Shown here: in pieces, positions 17,768-25,820 of the stretch
Layout of the letters: each line of letters starts with the position of its first letter
Position numbering within the stretch: position 1 is the first letter of the stretch
DNA from: Treponema sp.
Lineage (GTDB): Bacteria > Spirochaetota > Spirochaetia > Treponematales > Treponemataceae
DNA: 64,000 nt
Assembly: GCA_017449265.1 (NCBI GenBank)
Contig: JAFSJW010000039.1
Span: forward strand, 36,493-100,492
Direction: 5' to 3'
Position numbers and translations under genes: made by a program
Notes under the pieces: model-generated
Databases searched by the model: none
What the model saw: the letters and a program-made list of their open reading frames with translations, nothing else
What the model was told of the DNA's origin: nothing

Positions 17768-18586
17768 TTACTCATTTGTTTTCTGGAAATAGAAAATCTT
17801 TCCGTCCGAGCATTTTTTCAGGTTCTTCGGAAGAATAGAGTTTCCTAGAAGGGCGGTTTCGTTCATCGAAACGAACATATAACCGCCTGGCAAAAGGCTT
17901 GTGGAAACGATTTTTTCGATAATCTGCTTCCTCAGCTCAAGCGTAAAATATATGAACACATTCCGCACAAAAACAATATGAACGTTTGTCGGAAAAATAG
18001 CCTCTCGCTTTGAGAGATTTATCTGCTTCCTCTCGATTTTTGAAGTTATCCGCTCAGGAAGCACAATGTTTTTCTCATTGTCATGGTACGGAGAAAGAAG
18101 ATTCTGGAACTTTGCGCCGTCCAGAGCGCGCACTGAGTTTGCGCCGTATTTTCCGGAAGCGCATTTTTCAAGAACATCAGTATTTATGTCGCTTGCGAAA
18201 CATTCTGTCCTTAGCCCCATTGATGTGGCAAGAAGATAGAGAGAGTAAATCTCTTCGCCTGATGATGCCGCCGCGCTCCAGAAACGAATAGGCTTTCCGA
18301 TTGCAGTCTTTCTGAGTTCAGGCAGGATTTTTTCTTTAAGCAAAGTGAACTGAGCTTCCTCACGGAAAAAATAAGTTTCGTTGACTGTAGCTCCGTTTAT
18401 GAAAAAGCAGAATTCGTTCGGCTTTTTGTTAAGGTACTCGTAGTAATCGGCAAAAGTCGCAAGATTCAGTTCCTTGCATCGTTTCTCGATGAAATTCTTT
18501 ATGCCTGTTTTATGGCTTTCGCGAGGAATTATTCCTGTTTGTTTGGTAACAAGAGCGATTATATCATCAAAAATTTTATCGTCCAT
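17768..18586 (-). CDS. cheR: CheR chemoreceptor methyltransferase
   Basis: 272 aa. Transfers methyl groups from S-adenosylmethionine to receptor glutamates. Seen: the N-terminal helical domain (ALVTKQTGIIPRESHKTG), EAQFTLLKEKILPEL, the SAM-binding FWSAAASSGEEIYSLYLLA near residue 100, ASDINTDVLEKC, and NVHIVFVRNVFIYF near 205. 3 nt separate it from the scaffold gene downstream. With CheB it gives this cluster an adaptation module. Confidence 0.93.
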   Translation of the reverse strand: MDDKIFDDIIALVTKQTGIIPRESHKTGIKNFIEKRCKELNLATFADYYEYLNKKPNEFCFFINGATVNETYFFREEAQFTLLKEKILPELRKTAIGKPIRFWSAAASSGEEIYSLYLLATSMGLRTECFASDINTDVLEKCASGKYGANSVRALDGAKFQNLLSPYHDNEKNIVLPERITSKIERKQINLSKREAIFPTNVHIVFVRNVFIYFTLELRKQIIEKIVSTSLLPGGYMFVSMNETALLGNSILPKNLKKCSDGKIFYFQKTNE

Positions 18587-18682
18587 AATTAGTTCCTATA
18601 GGTGCAAATGCTCTATTTCGTTCTGCATTCGGTACCAGCGCAATATTCTGCGCTTTAGTATGTCAGCATTGCCGACTTTCTT

Positions 18683-19693
18683 CTATTTCACAAGTTGCAG
18701 AACTGCCTTTGCAATCTGGTCGCGCGGAAAAGTTTTTGTTGCCGCGTTAAGCTCTATGGCGGCGGCAGGCATTCCGAACACGGTGCAAGTTGACTTGTCC
18801 TCCGCGATTGTATAGCCGCCGGCATCCACTATCTCTTTGCAGCCTTCGGCTCCGTCCCTTCCCATGCCAGTCATAAGCACGGCAAGACAGTTGGACTTGT
18901 AGTGCTTTGCCGCGGAACGGAACAGCTTGTTAACGGCAGGACGGAGGAACCGCTCCGGCGGCTCGTCTGAAAGTTTCATTACAGGAAGCGAGTCTTTCAC
19001 ATAGTCAATGACAAGGTGCGTGTCGGCCGGAGCAAGGTAGACATGACCTTTTTCCGCAATTTCGCCGTCTTTTGCGAGCGATACGGGAATGTTCGGGCAA
19101 ACCTGATTGAACCATGCCGCCATTTTTTCGTCCGCGCCCACATCAAGGTGCTGGGTGTAAAGGACGGGGAGGGGAAAGTCATCGCCAAGGCCTGAGAGTA
19201 CTTCTTGGACTGCGCTCGGACCGCCTGTTGATGCCCCTATGCACAGAATCTTGAACGAGTGCGATGAGCGTTCAAAGCTAGTCAAATTACAGGTAGAACC
19301 GAAACGCTTCGTTCTGGAAGGAGTTTTTTTCACGGCAGATATTACTTTTTGCGCGAATTCTTTCATTTTTTCGGCATGGTTTTCTGAAAGCGACGGCTTT
19401 TTCTCAAAAAGCAAAGCTCCTGCCTTCATGGCCTCCATCTTTACGCCAATGTCATCGGCATAAAGCACGACCGGAATGCCTGTTTCCTCAGTTATGACCT
19501 TTGCTGCCTTAATTCCGCCCATCTCAGGCATATCGTAGTCGCTTACGACAACATCAACATCATGTTCGCGGCAAAAATCAACGGCTTTGCGACCGTTTGA
19601 CACTGCCCCTGCTATTTCGCAACCGTTCTGCCTGAATGTCTTCTCAAGAATTCCTCTTGTAATCGCCGAGTCATCTGCAATCAATACTTTCAT
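18683..19693 (-). CDS. cheB: CheB receptor methylesterase/deamidase
   Basis: 336 aa from ATG 19693 (MKVLIADDS, preceded by GGGAAAG). N-terminal receiver domain with phospho-acceptor in VVVSDYDMPEMGG; C-terminal esterase with catalytic Ser in CIGASTGGPS, the TQHLDVG His region, and Asp in GMGRDGAEG. It removes receptor methyl groups and so resets the receptor. The 96-nt gap before cheR contains a small GCGC-AATATTCT-GCGC hairpin. A tighter upstream frame without ribosome site was not used. Confidence 0.93.
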   Translation of the reverse strand: MKVLIADDSAITRGILEKTFRQNGCEIAGAVSNGRKAVDFCREHDVDVVVSDYDMPEMGGIKAAKVITEETGIPVVLYADDIGVKMEAMKAGALLFEKKPSLSENHAEKMKEFAQKVISAVKKTPSRTKRFGSTCNLTSFERSSHSFKILCIGASTGGPSAVQEVLSGLGDDFPLPVLYTQHLDVGADEKMAAWFNQVCPNIPVSLAKDGEIAEKGHVYLAPADTHLVIDYVKDSLPVMKLSDEPPERFLRPAVNKLFRSAAKHYKSNCLAVLMTGMGRDGAEGCKEIVDAGGYTIAEDKSTCTVFGMPAAAIELNAATKTFPRDQIAKAVLQLVK

Positions 19694-19879
19694 AACTAAC
19701 TTTCCCTCGTTTGAAATAATTCCAGCTTTATCAGGCATTTCAAAAAATGTCTTTGACGCTGCCTGACTGCTGCGACAAGACGCAGCAACAATTTTATTAG
19801 TAAAATCTCTAAAACTGAATTTTTAGAAATTCCTTATTAGACGTGTTCGGAAACATCAGTTTTCTGGACAGGTCTATTG
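19694..19879 (-). other. Intergenic region between cheW and cheB with hairpins and a short family-A palindrome
   Basis: Holds TGCTGCG-ACAAGA-CGCAGCA (near 19770-19790), a CTAAAACTGAATTTTTAG hairpin (near 19810), and the short family-A palindrome 19837-19876 (TTAGACGTGTTCGGAAAC / TTTCTGGACAGGTCTA, partly decayed). No gene is seen. The CTAAAA-type hairpin recurs at about 22300. Confidence 0.6.
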
Positions 19880-20344
19880 TTAATCCTCTTCAACATCCAA
19901 GTCACTGCAAAGCCTTTCTTCTACAGAATCCGCGTCAAAAAATGGGACTAGCGCGGCTTTGTATTTAACTCCGTTTGAAAGTACATCCTCTTCCTCAGGC
20001 TCAAAAAATACCTCTATGTTCGATATATGAAGCGCGAACTGGTCATCGCTCCTTTTGAACACAAGAACTTTAGAGCCGTCTATATCACAATCTTCCTCTC
20101 CGTTCATTATAAGCGTGTTCACCACAGTGTACGGAAGCCCCCTGCAGTTCACAACGCCTTCGATGTATCTGGGGACGAACGGCAGCGGGTGAATCTTTGC
20201 CGATGACATTATCTCCTGAACTTTGGTGGTGTTTAAAGCGTATCGCTTTTTCTTTACCGAGAAGATAAGGTAGCTGTCGTTCACACTGGAAGCATTATCA
20301 TTCTCCGCGTTTTCTGCGGTCTCAATTTCTTCAACTGTTTCCAT
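19880..20344 (-). CDS. cheW: CheW coupling protein
   Basis: 154 aa with a single CheW domain (SYLIFSVKKKRYALNTTKVQEIM; PLPFVPRYIEGVVNCRGLPYTVVNT). CheW joins receptors to a CheA-type partner in the signalling array. Its start overlaps the end of the receptor gene by 14 nt, so the two are translationally coupled. In this cluster the only CheA-like partner encoded nearby is the kinase-less scaffold. Confidence 0.9.
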   Translation of the reverse strand: METVEEIETAENAENDNASSVNDSYLIFSVKKKRYALNTTKVQEIMSSAKIHPLPFVPRYIEGVVNCRGLPYTVVNTLIMNGEEDCDIDGSKVLVFKRSDDQFALHISNIEVFFEPEEEDVLSNGVKYKAALVPFFDADSVEERLCSDLDVEED

Positions 20345-22268
20345 TGTTCAAGTCCTCTGATATTTTCCTAACATTTTCGGCGGCGTTCGATATATTGTCT
20401 GTAGCAACTGAAAAATTCTCAATGCTGCTTGATATTTCCCTGAGTGCAAGGAGAATCTGCTCGCTTGCCATTGCCTGCTGCTGGATGATTTCAACGATGT
20501 CATCCGCGCTTTTTGCGGTGACTTCAGCCGAGCTTTTTATGCTTGCGAATTTTTCTCCGAGCGAACGGGCATTTTCGTAGCCCGCATTGATTTTTTCCGT
20601 ACCGCTTTTTGAGGCAACAAGCAATGTGTCCGAAGAACGCTGGATTTCTGTTATGCGCTCTTTTATCTCGCGCGTTCCGTCGATAATTCCGTCGGAAAGC
20701 CTTCGTATTTCGTTGGCTACGATTCTGAACGATTTTCCGGCCTCGCCTGCAGTGGATGCCTCAAGCTCGGCATTGAACGCAATGATTTTTGCCTGATCTG
20801 CTACATTGTTTATGAGCGTAACGATGTCCCAGATTGTTTCTATTTTTTCGCTCAGATTCTTTATTCCGTCGATTGTCTGCTTGTTCGCGTTGAAAATCTC
20901 GTGGAGCTGTTTTACATTCGCGTCTATGTGGGCAACACCGTCCGCAACATCGGATGATGTTTTGTTCGCGATTCCGGACACATCCTTTATTTTTGTGGAG
21001 ATATTCTCGGAAAGAATGTTTGAATCCTCCATCGTCGCAACGATTTCTTTTACGGATGCGGAAGCGTCCTGGCTGGTGCTGGCTGTTTCCCGCGTGGATA
21101 CGACAAGGTTCTGTGCCTCAGTGAAGAGCTTTTTTCCCATGATATGCTCTTTGTCCTGAGACGAGCGAATTTGAATGATTATGTCATGCAGTTTTGACAC
21201 GAACGTATTGAAATTATTTGCGAGCTTTCCAACCTCATCGTCCGAGTCTGTTTCGATTCTTTTCGGAAAAGTGTTCTCATCTTTATTTTCTATTGACTCC
21301 GAGAGCTTTGAGATAAAGTCGGACATGTTTTTGATTGGTGACAGGATTTTTCCCACTGCCAGATATGAGACAATTATTATTAGGATGATGAAGGCAACAA
21401 GACCTATGAAAATACATATTGCTATGCGTATGTAATCAAGCGCAAAGTCAGAAACTGGCCCTTGCGCCACCAGAATCCAGTTCGTATCCGTTACCGGGTG
21501 GATTCCGTAGAATGAACCGTTTTCAATGAATGCCTTTGGCGTTCCTTTTGAATAATCAGCTTTAGTGTAAGAACGGAATGAAACCGTGTCGAAATAATTA
21601 TTTCGCATGATTGCGGAGGAGTCATCGTTAGTAAGGAACAGCCCGTCCTGCATGAGCAGGTTTATCGTGCTGTTCGGCGAGAGCTGCATATTTTTTATAA
21701 TATCCGAGAACCTGTCAAGAACGATGTCCAAGGCAGCGACTCCTTTTACGGCTCCTTTTTTGTCAGTGACGGTTCTGCTTATTGTAACTGCGATTTTTCC
21801 TGTTACGACATCAATGTACGGCTCTGTGTAGCAGAGTTTTCCCTCATTGCCCATGGCGTTCATGTGCCACGGGCGCGAGAGCATATCGTAATCGGCTGGA
21901 GGAGTCCAGTTGTTGTTCGTAATCAGTACGCCTCCGTTCTGAATTTGCTCTTTTGTTCCATAATACAGGGTTTTTTCTGCCATGTCCGTTCCCATGCTTT
22001 TTATTACGGCTTCGATGTTTTTTGTTTCATCAATAGGGGACAGCGCGTTTGAGAGATTTGTTACGAGGTCTCCGTAATGTTCTAAAACTACTGAAATTTT
22101 TTCATTCAGGGTGTCAAGCGTGAGGTTTACGGAATTTACTATTGATTTTTTTATGAGCTGCCTTATTACAAGCAAATGCGAAACGCTCAAAAAAACTGTT
22201 ACGATAAAAATCGTGACGATAATTCTGGAGAGCAGTTTTGTTACGAGCGATTTGTTTTTTATGTTCAT
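20331..22268 (-). CDS. Methyl-accepting chemotaxis protein with divergent signalling tip
   Basis: 645 aa from ATG 22268 (AGGAAATTTT before it). Membrane helix near residues 10-33, periplasmic dCache sensor (SRPWHMNAMGNEGKLCYTEPYIDV), second helix (about 280-305), HAMP, and a cytoplasmic coiled coil. The usual hairpin tip, QTNLLALNAAIEAARAGE, here reads QAKIIAFNAELEASTAGEAG, so it is a divergent receptor class. It opens the cheW-cheB-cheR-scaffold-cyclase cluster and is probably its dedicated sensor. Confidence 0.88.
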   Translation of the reverse strand: MNIKNKSLVTKLLSRIIVTIFIVTVFLSVSHLLVIRQLIKKSIVNSVNLTLDTLNEKISVVLEHYGDLVTNLSNALSPIDETKNIEAVIKSMGTDMAEKTLYYGTKEQIQNGGVLITNNNWTPPADYDMLSRPWHMNAMGNEGKLCYTEPYIDVVTGKIAVTISRTVTDKKGAVKGVAALDIVLDRFSDIIKNMQLSPNSTINLLMQDGLFLTNDDSSAIMRNNYFDTVSFRSYTKADYSKGTPKAFIENGSFYGIHPVTDTNWILVAQGPVSDFALDYIRIAICIFIGLVAFIILIIIVSYLAVGKILSPIKNMSDFISKLSESIENKDENTFPKRIETDSDDEVGKLANNFNTFVSKLHDIIIQIRSSQDKEHIMGKKLFTEAQNLVVSTRETASTSQDASASVKEIVATMEDSNILSENISTKIKDVSGIANKTSSDVADGVAHIDANVKQLHEIFNANKQTIDGIKNLSEKIETIWDIVTLINNVADQAKIIAFNAELEASTAGEAGKSFRIVANEIRRLSDGIIDGTREIKERITEIQRSSDTLLVASKSGTEKINAGYENARSLGEKFASIKSSAEVTAKSADDIVEIIQQQAMASEQILLALREISSSIENFSVATDNISNAAENVRKISEDLNNGNS

Positions 22269-22396
22269 AAAATTTCCTGACACTTTTATTTGTGATAGTT
22301 CCTAAAAACTGAAATTTTTAGAGTACCCTAAAAGTATACTATATTTTCGGTTGTTTGTGAAAAAAAATCGGAAAGAATTGAAAGGCTGGGCGAGGT

Positions 22397-22425
22397 AAAA
22401 AAATGGGGCTTGCAAAATGCAAGCC
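22397..22425 (-). terminator. Rho-independent terminator
   Basis: On the minus strand GGCTTGC-ATTTT-GCAAGCC followed by CCATTTTTTT. It lies just downstream of the exported protein gene at 22445. Confidence 0.8.
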
Positions 22426-22444
22426 GCCAATCGTTAAGGAGCTT

Positions 22445-23017
22445 TTATCTATACGGTGTGTAAGATACATTTTGAATTGCGTTGTAACTTAGCTGAACAT
22501 CGTCAACCGCTACAGTTGAAAGAAAAACGATGTCGCCTGCGTAGCGCACGGGGCGTTTGAAAACCGAGTCATAGTACACGGTTCTTCCGTCGGCCTTTAG
22601 GACAGTGATTTTCGTAACGAAATTCCTGTCAGTCGTTGGCACGGTAACTGGTGCAGAGGTGTATGCGGGTTGTTCCGCCTGGCTCGGTGTTGTTACTACG
22701 ACTACGCTCGGATTCGCTGCCTGGGCGTATTGGGGCGTGGCTGTGTAGACAGGCTGAACCTGAACTTGCGCCGCACGAGCCTGAGCAACCGCCTCTCTTC
22801 TGGATTTCTCCTCCGCTTCTGCGGCTGCCGTAGCGATTATTGCAGTTCCAATCGCAAGCCCGCCGAAAATAAGTCCTGGAACAAGGAATTCAGGTCCGAG
22901 GCTTCTTACTGGGGCGGGTCTGCATCTCGACGGATGCGGGCGCGGGACAGGACGAGCCGAGAGGATTGTGACTGCTGAGAAAATCAAAAGAGCTGTAGAA
23001 AAAATCTTCTTAATCAT
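22445..23017 (-). CDS. Small exported protein with glycine-zipper-like helix, unknown function
   Basis: 190 aa from ATG 23017 (MIKKIFSTALLIFSAVTILSA is a signal peptide). After a proline-rich stretch comes one hydrophobic helix (LVPGLIFGGLAIGTAIIATAAA, about 45-66), a low-complexity Ala/Gln/Val linker, and a C-terminal part of short strands (TKITVLKADGRTVYYDSVFK). It probably sits in the periplasm or is membrane-anchored. No family recognised. Its own terminator lies downstream, and it is transcribed divergently from trpB. Confidence 0.65.
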   Translation of the reverse strand: MIKKIFSTALLIFSAVTILSARPVPRPHPSRCRPAPVRSLGPEFLVPGLIFGGLAIGTAIIATAAAEAEEKSRREAVAQARAAQVQVQPVYTATPQYAQAANPSVVVVTTPSQAEQPAYTSAPVTVPTTDRNFVTKITVLKADGRTVYYDSVFKRPVRYAGDIVFLSTVAVDDVQLSYNAIQNVSYTPYR

Positions 23018-23114
23018 GTTCAGATACCCCCTGCAATATAAAAATTCTTCCATAAAGATTGTAACACGAAATTCAGTATTTTTGAAAAAAAAGAACAATC
23101 TTTTTGTGTTTTTT

Positions 23115-23136
23115 ATGTTTCTATGCATAGAAACAT
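23115..23136. promoter_or_regulatory. 22-bp perfect palindrome upstream of trpB
   Basis: ATGTTTCTATG and its exact reverse complement form a 22-bp palindrome in the divergent region between the exported protein and trpB. It is a candidate repressor binding site; no regulator is identified. Confidence 0.5.
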
Positions 23137-23144
23137 TTTTTAAA

Positions 23145-23206
23145 ATGATATATGATTTTTATATATCATTTCGTGCTTTCTGCACGACCGCTAACGCGGA
23201 GTTTTT
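23145..23206 (+). repeat. Family-B element before trpB (variant copy B4)
   Basis: Begins with a hairpin of different sequence but the same place (ATGATATAT / ATATATCAT), lacks the second hairpin, then keeps CGTGC-TTTCT-GCACG and CCGC-TAAC-GCGG, ending GCGGAGTTTTT. It stops about 10 nt before the GGGAG of trpB. Confidence 0.8.
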
Positions 23207-23228
23207 GGAGTTTTTATAGGGAGAAAAT

Positions 23229-24518
23229 ATGTCTGAATCAGAAAACGGATTTTTTAACGAATTTGGAGGAAAATATGTTGCCGAGGTGCTCAGGAGGCCG
23301 CTTGACGAACTTGAGAAAGGGTTCAAAGAGGCTATGAATGATCCTTCGTTCCTTCTGGAGCTTGAAGAAATTCAGCGCGACTATATCGGGCGTGAAACGC
23401 CGCTTTATTATGCAAAGACTGTGAGCGACATTCTTGGCGGCGCGCAGATTTACATAAAACTTGAAGGGCTTGCGAACACCGGGGCGCACAAAATCAACAA
23501 CGCCATAGGTCAGTGCCTTCTGGCAAAGCGCATGGGAAAGAAAAGAATTATCGCAGAAACCGGGGCAGGGCAGCACGGCGTTGCGACTGCCGCGGCTTGC
23601 GCAAAGCTCGGGCTTGACTGCACGGTATACCAGGGCGAGGTTGATGTGCGCCGCCAGCAACCGAATGTTGCCGCAATGGAAATGTACGGCGCGCGTGTTC
23701 TGCCCGTAACAAGCGGAAGCCGCACTCTCAAGGACGCTGTGAACGAGGCTATGCGCGACTGGGCGGCTCATCCTGATACAACTCATTATGTTCTTGGCTC
23801 GGCTCTAGGGCCGGCTCCGTTCCCGGATATCGTGCGCGAATTCCAGAGCGTCATCGGCAAGGAAGTCAAGCGTCAGGCGGCGGAGCGCAATCTTGATGTA
23901 GAGGCTCTTATTGCTTGCGTAGGAGGCGGCTCCAACTCAATCGGATTTTTCTCTCCGTTCATAGACGAGAAATCACCGCGTCTTATAGGCGTTGAGGCTG
24001 GCGGAATCGGTCCTGGAATCGGTGAGAACGCCTCAAGGATGACAGGGAACGCATCGCGCGATGGAATCATGCAGGGCTACAAGTCCCGTTTCCTTCTGGA
24101 TGATGACGGTCAGGCTCTTCCTACGCGTTCAATCTCTGCCGGGCTTGATTACTGCGGGATCGGTCCGCAGCTTGCCGCACTCGGAAAATCAGGACGCATC
24201 GAGTTCACTTCGGCTTTGGACGATGAGGCTCTTGAGGCTGTCAGGTTTTTCGCCAGAAACGAAGGCATCCTTTTTGCGCTTGAGAGCGCGCACGCGGGGG
24301 CTGAGGCTATAAGGCTCGCTCCAAAGCTTCCTAAGAACAAGGCTATAATCGTGAACATGAGCGGCAGGGGCGACAAAGATGTGTTCATCACAAGCCCCGT
24401 TTTCAGACCGAAAGCTTGGCTTGATTTTCTTCATTCCGAAATCGAACGCCTTGAAGAAAAGAAAGATATCCACGATGCAAAGTCAATGAGGAGGCATGAT
24501 AAAATTACATCCATGTAA
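23229..24518 (+). CDS. trpB: Tryptophan synthase beta chain
   Basis: 429 aa. Joins indole and serine to give tryptophan. Seen: FGGKYVAEVL, PLP lysine in GANTGAHKINNAIGQ-type block (LANTGAHKINNAIG near residue 84), ETGAGQHGVATA, CVGGGSNSIGFF, GLDYCGIGP, and NMSGRGDKDVF near 380. The natural C-terminus should lie close to that point plus a short helix. Here the frame runs on into the first hairpin of a family-B element, adding RHDKITSM. GGGAG precedes ATG 23229. Followed by trpA. No other trp genes are in the window. Confidence 0.96.
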   Translation: MSESENGFFNEFGGKYVAEVLRRPLDELEKGFKEAMNDPSFLLELEEIQRDYIGRETPLYYAKTVSDILGGAQIYIKLEGLANTGAHKINNAIGQCLLAKRMGKKRIIAETGAGQHGVATAAACAKLGLDCTVYQGEVDVRRQQPNVAAMEMYGARVLPVTSGSRTLKDAVNEAMRDWAAHPDTTHYVLGSALGPAPFPDIVREFQSVIGKEVKRQAAERNLDVEALIACVGGGSNSIGFFSPFIDEKSPRLIGVEAGGIGPGIGENASRMTGNASRDGIMQGYKSRFLLDDDGQALPTRSISAGLDYCGIGPQLAALGKSGRIEFTSALDDEALEAVRFFARNEGILFALESAHAGAEAIRLAPKLPKNKAIIVNMSGRGDKDVFITSPVFRPKAWLDFLHSEIERLEEKKDIHDAKSMRRHDKITSM

Positions 24519-24595
24519 TTTTATCATGAGCAGATTTTGCCGTTGGCAAAACTGCGATTTCGTGCCTCCTGCACGACCGCTAACGCGGAGTTTTT
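24497..24595 (+). repeat. Family-B multi-hairpin element between trpB and trpA (copy B2)
   Basis: TGATAAAATTACAT/ATGTAATTTTATCA; GCAGATTTTGCC/GGCAAAACTGC; CGTGC-CTCCT-GCACG; CCGC-TAAC-GCGG, then TTTTTAAAGGAG and ATG of trpA. The first hairpin has four A and four T where copies B1 and B3 have five and five, a matched length change that keeps pairing. The loop CTCCT is complementary to the trpA AGGAG. Confidence 0.9.
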
Positions 24596-24608
24596 AAAGG
24601 AGAAAAAT

Positions 24609-25367
24609 ATGAGCAAAATAAAATTGATGAGTCATTTGGTTGCAGGTTATCCAACGGATGAGCTTGCGCTGACAGCAGCACGGGCACTTATAAAGGGCGG
24701 AGCTGACATTCTTGAGGTTCAGCTTCCGTTCTCAGATCCAAGTGCGGACGGTCCTGCTATCCAGACCGCATGTACTGAGGTTCTTGGAAGAAAATACCGC
24801 ACGGCTGACGGTCTGGCTTTTATAGCGCAGATTCATTCGGAATTTCCCGAAGTTCCTATTTACCTTATGAGCTACGGAAGCCTGATTTATACGCCGGGAG
24901 TTGCGGCTTTCTGCAAGAAGGCTTCTGAGGCTGGCGTAAAAGGCATGATTATTCCTGATTTGCCTTTTGATTTTGACGAGGGGCTTACAGAAGCGTGCAA
25001 GAAAAACGGAATGATTAATATTCCTGTAGCAGCCCCAAGCATGAGCGAAGAGCGTCTTTCAAAAATGGCGCACGCGGGCTTTCCGTTTATTTACGCCGCG
25101 CTCAGGACGGGCATTACGGGGACGGACACAAAAATCGACAGCGGAACGATTGATTTTTTGAAGCGCGTGGGCGCGGGCGGAAGCAAAATCTACGGCGGGT
25201 TCGGTATCTCAAACGGCGTTCAGTCTGCCGCTCTTTCTGATTCTGTGGAGGCTGTCGTTGCAGGCTCTGTGTTCGTTAGGATTATAAGCGAGAATGCGGG
25301 CGACAAGGACAAGCTTTTTTCTGCGGTAAAAGCGAAAGCTTTGGAAATTACCCATTTGGAGCAGTAG
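24609..25367 (+). CDS. trpA: Tryptophan synthase alpha chain
   Basis: 252 aa from ATG 24609, placed by AAAGGAG. TIM-barrel enzyme that splits indole-3-glycerol phosphate and passes indole to TrpB. Seen: LVAGYPTDE, LEVQLPFSDPSADGPAIQ with catalytic Glu/Asp, GMIIPDLPFD, and the phosphate site IYGGFGISNGVQ and AGSVFVRII. It is shorter than many TrpA at the N-terminus but has all motifs. Directly downstream of trpB, separated by a family-B hairpin element that may tune its translation. Confidence 0.93.
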   Translation: MSKIKLMSHLVAGYPTDELALTAARALIKGGADILEVQLPFSDPSADGPAIQTACTEVLGRKYRTADGLAFIAQIHSEFPEVPIYLMSYGSLIYTPGVAAFCKKASEAGVKGMIIPDLPFDFDEGLTEACKKNGMINIPVAAPSMSEERLSKMAHAGFPFIYAALRTGITGTDTKIDSGTIDFLKRVGAGGSKIYGGFGISNGVQSAALSDSVEAVVAGSVFVRIISENAGDKDKLFSAVKAKALEITHLEQ

Positions 25368-25491
25368 CTTGGAGTGAGAATCCAAACTGTGCTGGCAGCA
25401 GAAAAAGTGCACGCTGCCAGCATCTGCTGGAAAGCAGTCTGCGACATTCGTACTGTGCAGCTACCATGATTTTACGCGTATCCGCATAACA

Positions 25492-25707
25492 ACAAGACAA
25501 AAATTCGCCATCCCCCATGAACAGTGCGTGTCACAACACAAGTTTTTTGTTTTACGCGCTCATTTTAGTAAAATATGTGGTAAACATTTCGAACTTGAAG
25601 AAATGGAAGCCGACCATATAACTCCGTGGAGTCATGGCGGTAAAACTAATCTTGAAAACTGTCTGATGCTTTGCAGGGAATGTAATAGAAGGAAATCTGA
25701 CAAATAG
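25492..25707 (+). pseudogene. HNH endonuclease remnant
   Basis: The frame ending at TAG 25705 encodes [20 protein letters not shown], then [18 protein letters not shown] and NRRKSDK. This is the C-terminal half of an HNH nuclease (Cys pair, E-x-D-H-I central motif, C-x-x-C-N-x-x-K end). Upstream in the same frame is [11 protein letters not shown], which is HNH-like, then a stretch that does not fit the family and lacks one zinc-site Cys. No start codon with ribosome site is seen. Best read as a decayed gene at the left edge of the cassette array. Confidence 0.65.
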
Positions 25708-25718
25708 GTATAAAAATC

Positions 25719-25746
25719 GCAAAGGTCAAGCCTTTGCTATTTTTTT
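25719..25746 (+). terminator. Rho-independent terminator
   Basis: GCAAAGG-TCAAG-CCTTTGC followed by TATTTTTTT. It ends transcription from the trp/HNH side before the cassette array. Confidence 0.85.
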
Positions 25747-25757
25747 ATATATATTTT

Positions 25758-25786
25758 TATTGTAAATACAATCTGTTTGTATTATA
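25758..25786 (+). promoter_or_regulatory. relB promoter with spacer operator
   Basis: TTGTAA (25758-25763) and TATATT (25781-25786) are 17 bp apart. The spacer starts with ATACAA and ends with its reverse complement TTGTAT, so an inverted repeat fills the spacer exactly. This fits autorepression by the RelB antitoxin. Confidence 0.65.
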
Positions 25787-25820
25787 TTTGTATTAGGAAT
25801 AACTTTAATGGAGGTGTATT

